A stretch of 8,155 nucleotides of DNA from an uncultured Oscillospiraceae bacterium (GTDB taxonomy: Bacteria; Bacillota; Clostridia; Oscillospirales; Acutalibacteraceae), in assembly GCA_900552285.1 (NCBI GenBank), contig URYV01000070.1, positions 1 to 8,155 on the forward strand, given 5' to 3'. Positions 5,591 through 8,155 of this stretch are shown here, in pieces (the stretch's first letter is position 1; each line of letters begins with the position of its first letter). Both the position numbers and the translations under genes were made by a program. The notes beneath the pieces are model-generated. The model did no database searches and was not told where the DNA came from. It saw only the letters and a program-made list of their open reading frames with translations.

Positions 5591-6238
5591 ATGAAAATCT
5601 TTCTCGACAGCGCAAATATCGAGCAGATCAAAACCGCTTACGATATGGGCGCCATCACCGGTGTAACCACCAACCCCTCGATCATTTCGAGAGAAAACAG
5701 AAAGTTTGACGATCTTCTCACCGACATCACCGCAATTATGACCGACGGCCCCGTTTTTGCCGAGGTTCTCAGCGTTGACGCCGAGGGCATGATCGAAGAG
5801 GGCAGAAAGCTTGCCGCAAAGAGCAAAAACATCGTTGTTAAGATCCCCATGATCCCCGAAGGACTTAAGGCTGTCAAGACCCTTTCTTCCGAGGGCATCA
5901 CCGTCTGCAACACCGTTGTTTTCTCCTCCTGCCAGGCTATTCTTGCCGCTAACGCAGGCGCTTCCTATGTTGCTCCCTTCGTTGGCCGTATGGACGACAT
6001 CGGTGAAAACGGACTCAACCTTGTTGCCGAAATCCGCGAGATCTTCGACGCTCAGGGCATCGACACCAAGATCGTTGCCGCTTCCGTCCGTCATCCCGTT
6101 CACGTTGCCGAGCTTGCCAGAATGGGCACCGACATTGCCACCATGCCCTTCAAGGTTGTTATGCAGATGGCTACCAACCCCAACTCCGCCAGAGCCGTTG
6201 AAGGCTTCCTCAAGGACTGGGAAAAGGTTCCTAAATAA
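5591..6238 (+). CDS. small transaldolase (TalC/FSA-type fold)
   Basis: The 215-residue enzyme belongs to the short class I aldolase group that includes bacterial transaldolases and fructose-6-phosphate aldolase. Transaldolase moves a dihydroxyacetone unit between sugar phosphates in the cytosolic pentose phosphate pathway. Seen are Asp6, TNPSII at 27-32, the Schiff-base lysine Lys84 in VVKIPM, and Arg133 in VGRMDD. The residues that separate the two activities are Glu58 (in FAEV) and Phe130 (in APFV); known fructose-6-phosphate aldolases have Gln and Tyr at these places, so transaldolase activity is the better prediction. ATG 5591 follows GGAGGA (5576-5581) by about 9 nt. It lies 72 nt after the dehydrogenase, shares its codon bias, and ends at the terminator near 6255-6285. 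Confidence 0.93.
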   Translation: MKIFLDSANIEQIKTAYDMGAITGVTTNPSIISRENRKFDDLLTDITAIMTDGPVFAEVLSVDAEGMIEEGRKLAAKSKNIVVKIPMIPEGLKAVKTLSSEGITVCNTVVFSSCQAILAANAGASYVAPFVGRMDDIGENGLNLVAEIREIFDAQGIDTKIVAASVRHPVHVAELARMGTDIATMPFKVVMQMATNPNSARAVEGFLKDWEKVPK

Positions 6239-6254
6239 TCAAAGCACAAAAATC

Positions 6255-6285
6255 AAAAGAGGACTCACTGCGAGTCCTCTTTTTT
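6255..6285 (+). terminator. strong intrinsic terminator, probably shared by convergent genes
   Basis: AAAAGAGGACTC (6255-6266) and GAGTCCTCTTTT (6272-6283) form a 12-bp perfect stem with the loop ACTGC, and the T-run continues to 6285. It ends the transaldolase transcript. Read on the minus strand the stem is also followed by a T-rich run (CTTTTGATTTTTG), so it may stop the convergent XRE transcript as well. The XRE stop codon (6267-6265) lies inside the hairpin. Confidence 0.92.
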
Positions 6286-6504
6286 GTTTATAGAATTATT
6301 AAACGATATATCTAAGAGATAATCGGCCGAAACCTTAAAAAATTTACACAGTACTCTAAGGTCGTCCATGCTCGGCTCGTATCTGTCACATTCTATATAG
6401 GATATGCGCCGTTGGGTCATTCCCGTTGCTTTTCCGAGCTCGGTTTGAGTAAGCCCTGCTTCTTCCCTAAGGTTCCTTATTTTTTCACCAAAGGTTATTT
6501 TCAT
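6265..6504 (-). CDS. small XRE-family helix-turn-helix regulator
   Basis: The 79-residue protein is little more than one HTH_3 domain (about 5-64). Helix 2 is TQTELGKATG (19-28) and the recognition helix TQRRISYIE (30-38), followed by the typical DRYEPSMDDLRVLCKFFKVS and DYLL. The polar tail after residue 66 has no recognisable effector domain. ATG 6504 is preferred because GGTGATT, complementary to the end of 16S rRNA, precedes it closely; GTG 6513 is an alternative giving three more residues. Such small regulators are usually dimeric repressors that control themselves and a divergent operon. Here the divergent operon starts about 100 nt away, and an inverted repeat lies on its promoter. The gene sits in DNA that is more AT-rich than the left part. 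Confidence 0.9.
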   Translation of the reverse strand: MKITFGEKIRNLREEAGLTQTELGKATGMTQRRISYIECDRYEPSMDDLRVLCKFFKVSADYLLDISFNNSINKKEDSQ

Positions 6505-6520
6505 TTCAATCACCGAAAGT

Positions 6521-6550
6521 ATTATATAATAGACGGTATCTTTCTATTGA
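6521..6550 (-). promoter_or_regulatory. candidate promoter of the XRE gene
   Basis: On the minus strand TATAAT (6526-6521) lies in the 12-bp palindrome TATTATATAATA (6520-6531). Only a poor -35 match (TCAATA, 6550-6545) is found 18 nt upstream, inside the proposed operator. The 5' leader would be only about 10 nt. The -10 box is good but the whole promoter is weakly supported. Confidence 0.4.
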
Positions 6551-6565
6551 CTTTTAGATAGAAAG
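6540..6565. promoter_or_regulatory. candidate operator for the XRE regulator
   Basis: CTTTCTAT (6540-6547) and ATAGAAAG (6558-6565) are perfect inverted repeats separated by 10 nt. They cover the -35 box of the rightward promoter, so a bound dimer would block RNA polymerase. Two further TCTAT/ATAGA half-sites lie at 6529-6533 and 6568-6572, next to the divergent -10 boxes. The repeats are seen directly; binding by the XRE protein is inferred from position. Confidence 0.6.
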
Positions 6566-6575
6566 CGTCTATAAT
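6547..6575 (+). promoter_or_regulatory. near-consensus promoter of the zinc-ribbon operon
   Basis: TTGACT (6547-6552) and TATAAT (6570-6575) are separated by 17 nt. The -35 box falls inside the inverted repeat at 6540-6565. Transcription would begin near 6582 and run through the three genes at 6610-8057. Such a strong promoter usually needs a repressor, in line with the neighbouring XRE gene. Confidence 0.85.
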
Positions 6576-6609
6576 AAACTTGCAAAAATTGTTGAGGGGA
6601 AGAAAGCTT

Positions 6610-7449
6610 ATGAAAAGTATGGTATGCGAAATGTGCGGAAGCAATGATATTGTTAAAAAGGACGGGCTTTATGTTTGTCAGTTTTGCGGAACAAAATATT
6701 CTGTAGAAGATGCAAAAAAGATGATGATAGACGGAACGGTGAATGTACAGGGCACCGTTAAAATCGATAAAAGCGAAACCGTTCAAAAAAATCTTATGAA
6801 CGCAAGAAGGACATATGCCGATGAAGATTATGAAGAGGCGGAAAAATATTATGGAATAGTGAGGGAAGAACTTCCCGATAATTTGGAAGCAATGTTTTTT
6901 TATACTTGTTGCCAGCTGAAGGCAACAAGAAACATAGGAATATTTAAAAAGAAGGCAAATACGCTTACAAATACGATCCGTTATATAGGTGAGCAGTATC
7001 ATAATAGCGATGATGAAAAAGAATTGCTTAAAAAGATGTTTAGGGAAATTTGCGGAATAAAAGAGGATAAATATAACTATCAGCTGAGTGATGTTATAAA
7101 AAAATTAAGAAAAACTTTTTTCGAGGTGTGCAAAGAAATCTCAAAAAAATATGATGAAGAATTCTTAAAGAAGATCGTTTCAAAATTTGAGGCTGAACAA
7201 AAAGAAGAAATTAGAGAGAAATTAAAAGGCGAGCAAAAGGTTGAAAGAGAGCGGCGATATGAAAAGTGGGGAATGATTATCGGTGTTGTAATTGCAATGA
7301 CAGTGTCAATTATTATTTTTATGGAATTTGAAAAAGCTTATGGTACAGGTGGGGGTGCTATATTATTTGCCTCATTTTTAAGCTTGGGATCTTTACTTGG
7401 CGCCATAGGATGGAAATTAGGAGGTTATATTGCAAGAAATTTGAATTAG
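6610..7449 (+). CDS. zinc-ribbon protein with TPR-like region and two C-terminal membrane helices
   Basis: The 279-residue product has no function I recognise. It opens with a zinc ribbon, Cys6-x2-Cys9 and Cys23-x2-Cys26, the pattern common in Firmicutes zinc-ribbon membrane proteins. A TPR-like helix pair follows near residues 60-100 (ARRTYADEDYEEAEKYYGIV). A long charged helical stretch at about 180-220, rich in Lys and Glu, may form a coiled coil. Two membrane helices lie at about 221-239 and 249-270. The N-terminal part is therefore probably cytoplasmic and held at the membrane by its C-terminus. GAGGGG (6594-6599) precedes ATG 6610 by 10 nt. It is the first gene of a three-gene operon that also ends with a zinc-ribbon protein. 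Codons are A/T-ending, unlike the sugar genes to the left. Confidence 0.85.
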   Translation: MKSMVCEMCGSNDIVKKDGLYVCQFCGTKYSVEDAKKMMIDGTVNVQGTVKIDKSETVQKNLMNARRTYADEDYEEAEKYYGIVREELPDNLEAMFFYTCCQLKATRNIGIFKKKANTLTNTIRYIGEQYHNSDDEKELLKKMFREICGIKEDKYNYQLSDVIKKLRKTFFEVCKEISKKYDEEFLKKIVSKFEAEQKEEIREKLKGEQKVERERRYEKWGMIIGVVIAMTVSIIIFMEFEKAYGTGGGAILFASFLSLGSLLGAIGWKLGGYIARNLN

Positions 7450-7473
7450 AAAAAAGATGAAAGGAGGATATGT

Positions 7474-7821
7474 ATGTTTGAAAAACAAAACGAAAAGCTC
7501 TTGCACCGAGAAGAAAATGAATATTTAAAGATTTCAGAGGACGGAACAGAAGCAAGCGGAATTTATTTTCCCAACGCAGTACTTACCTTTAGAGACGGCG
7601 ACAGTTCGGTAATCAGCTATTCCGATACCGGGGTTTTTATATTGTTTAGAGGAAGCGACATCAATTCGAAAAATATAATTTCCGAGAAATATCTTGATGA
7701 AAACAGCAGAACAATTAAGGATGTGGTTTTTCAAAGCAGAAATATGGCAGCAAAAGCCGTCTTAGGCGACAAAGGCTGCACAAACTCTTGGAAAAACAAA
7801 AATAAGGAGAATGCAAAATGA
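7474..7821 (+). CDS. hypothetical 115-residue protein
   Basis: I do not recognise this protein. It has no signal peptide or membrane helix and should be cytoplasmic. The middle (about 27-62, from ASGIYFPNAVLTF through VISYSDTGVFILFRGSD) alternates hydrophobic and polar residues and probably forms beta strands. The ends are polar, with a Lys/Asn-rich tail. A small beta domain such as a bacterial PH-like fold is conceivable but is not supported by any motif. The gene is real on context: AAGGAGG (7461-7467) lies 6 nt before the ATG, it starts 24 nt after the preceding stop, and its TGA overlaps the next ATG (ATGA at 7818-7821). Confidence 0.78.
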   Translation: MFEKQNEKLLHREENEYLKISEDGTEASGIYFPNAVLTFRDGDSSVISYSDTGVFILFRGSDINSKNIISEKYLDENSRTIKDVVFQSRNMAAKAVLGDKGCTNSWKNKNKENAK

Positions 7822-8057
7822 TAAAGAAAATAATATCTGTCTTTTTAATTACGGCTATAATTTTGGGGCTATGTAGTTGCGGAAAAACATCAAAAAGCAG
7901 TAGGTACATATGCAGACGGTGCGGATCAAGTAATGTCAGAGCCGGTAACCACAATACACAAACTGGTATTCAAAATTTTTGGTGTAACGATTGTGGCTAC
8001 TCTTGGACAAAATTTGACAATGGAATGTATGGAGATAAAAACGGCTATGGCTTTTAA
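7818..8057 (+). CDS. small zinc-ribbon lipoprotein
   Basis: The 79-residue product starts with a lipoprotein signal (KK, hydrophobic stretch 5-18, lipobox L18-C-S-C21). The mature part, about 58 residues, is mostly one zinc ribbon: Cys32-x2-Cys35-GSSN, then GIQNFWCNDCGYSW with Cys56-x2-Cys59. The spacing and the GxQ-aromatic-x-C pattern resemble the N-terminal ribbon of IS1-type InsA proteins, yet here it is exported and lipid-anchored, so DNA binding is unlikely. AAGGAG (7804-7809) lies 8 nt before the ATG, and the start overlaps the previous stop by 4 nt, indicating coupled translation. The role is unknown; metal binding or contact with an envelope partner are possibilities. Confidence 0.85.
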   Translation: MIKKIISVFLITAIILGLCSCGKTSKSSRYICRRCGSSNVRAGNHNTQTGIQNFWCNDCGYSWTKFDNGMYGDKNGYGF

Positions 8058-8059
8058 AT

Positions 8060-8112
8060 CTTAGATAATGCAACAAAAATACAAAATTCGTAAACAAAAG
8101 AAGTTATCTAAG
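8060..8112. repeat. inverted repeat downstream of the zinc-ribbon operon
   Basis: CTTAGATAA (8060-8068) and TTATCTAAG (8104-8112) are a perfect 9-bp inverted pair with an A-rich 35-nt spacer. It starts three bases after the lipoprotein stop. The large loop and lack of a following T-run argue against a normal terminator. A binding site or the edge of an inserted segment is possible. Confidence 0.45.
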
Positions 8113-8128
8113 GGTGCTTCAAGCAAAG

Positions 8129-8152
8129 TGCATCAGCTACCGCTGGTCTGCA
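8129..8152. other. small hairpin at the right window edge
   Basis: CAGC (8134-8137) and GCTG (8142-8145) form a stem with the loop TACC, flanked by TGCA at 8129-8132 and TGCA at 8149-8152, which can pair outside it. The window ends three bases later, so whether this belongs to a terminator, a repeat or another gene cannot be told. No coding region is visible in 8058-8155. Confidence 0.3.
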
Positions 8153-8155
8153 AAA

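Noticed and set aside
7818..8057. Zinc-ribbon gene as a remnant of an IS1-type transposase
   Set aside because: It has its own lipoprotein signal, ribosome binding site and stop codon, is translationally coupled to the preceding gene, and there is no transposase catalytic domain or terminal repeat next to it.
1..8155. CRISPR arrays, tRNA or rRNA genes
   Set aside because: No regularly spaced direct repeats, cloverleaf or conserved rRNA segments were seen on reading either strand.

Overview
The window looks like a chromosomal segment of a Clostridia-type Firmicute, perhaps a gut Oscillospiraceae or Ruminococcaceae relative. The evidence is the gene order rplU-prp-rpmA-obgE, an L27 protein with the Firmicutes-specific cleavable N-terminal extension, strong AGGAGG-type ribosome binding sites and sigma-A promoters. 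The genus cannot be fixed from the sequence alone.

Layout. Positions 1-1649 (minus strand) hold the ribosomal protein operon: rplU (L21), prp (the protease that trims L27), rpmA (L27) and the 5' two thirds of obgE, which runs off the left edge. Its promoter lies at 1755-1783. A leader of about 95 nt with a strong hairpin, probably an L21-type autoregulatory leader, precedes rplU. A second promoter pointing the other way (1823-1851) drives a PHP-domain phosphoesterase (1887-2615). An EamA/DMT permease follows closely; its start is ambiguous because the best-placed ribosome binding site faces an ATA codon. A separately promoted lipoprotein with a single cohesin-like domain (3633-4214) comes next. 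It is followed by a zinc-dependent dehydrogenase of the L-sorbose-1-phosphate reductase type (4250-5518) and a small transaldolase (5591-6238). The last two suggest a sugar-phosphate pathway that feeds the pentose phosphate pool. This part ends at a strong terminator (6255-6285).

From about 6290 to the right edge the DNA becomes visibly AT-rich and the codon use changes. A small XRE-family regulator (minus strand) faces a divergent three-gene operon. That operon encodes a zinc-ribbon membrane protein, an unrecognised 115-residue protein, and a small zinc-ribbon lipoprotein whose start overlaps the preceding stop. The shared intergenic region carries a near-consensus promoter, and an 8-bp inverted repeat overlaps its -35 box, a plausible operator for the XRE protein. 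This compact regulator plus envelope zinc-ribbon cassette is the most likely place for something undescribed. The window ends in AT-rich non-coding DNA with an inverted repeat and a small hairpin.

No rRNA, tRNA, CRISPR array, transposase gene or insertion sequence was seen.
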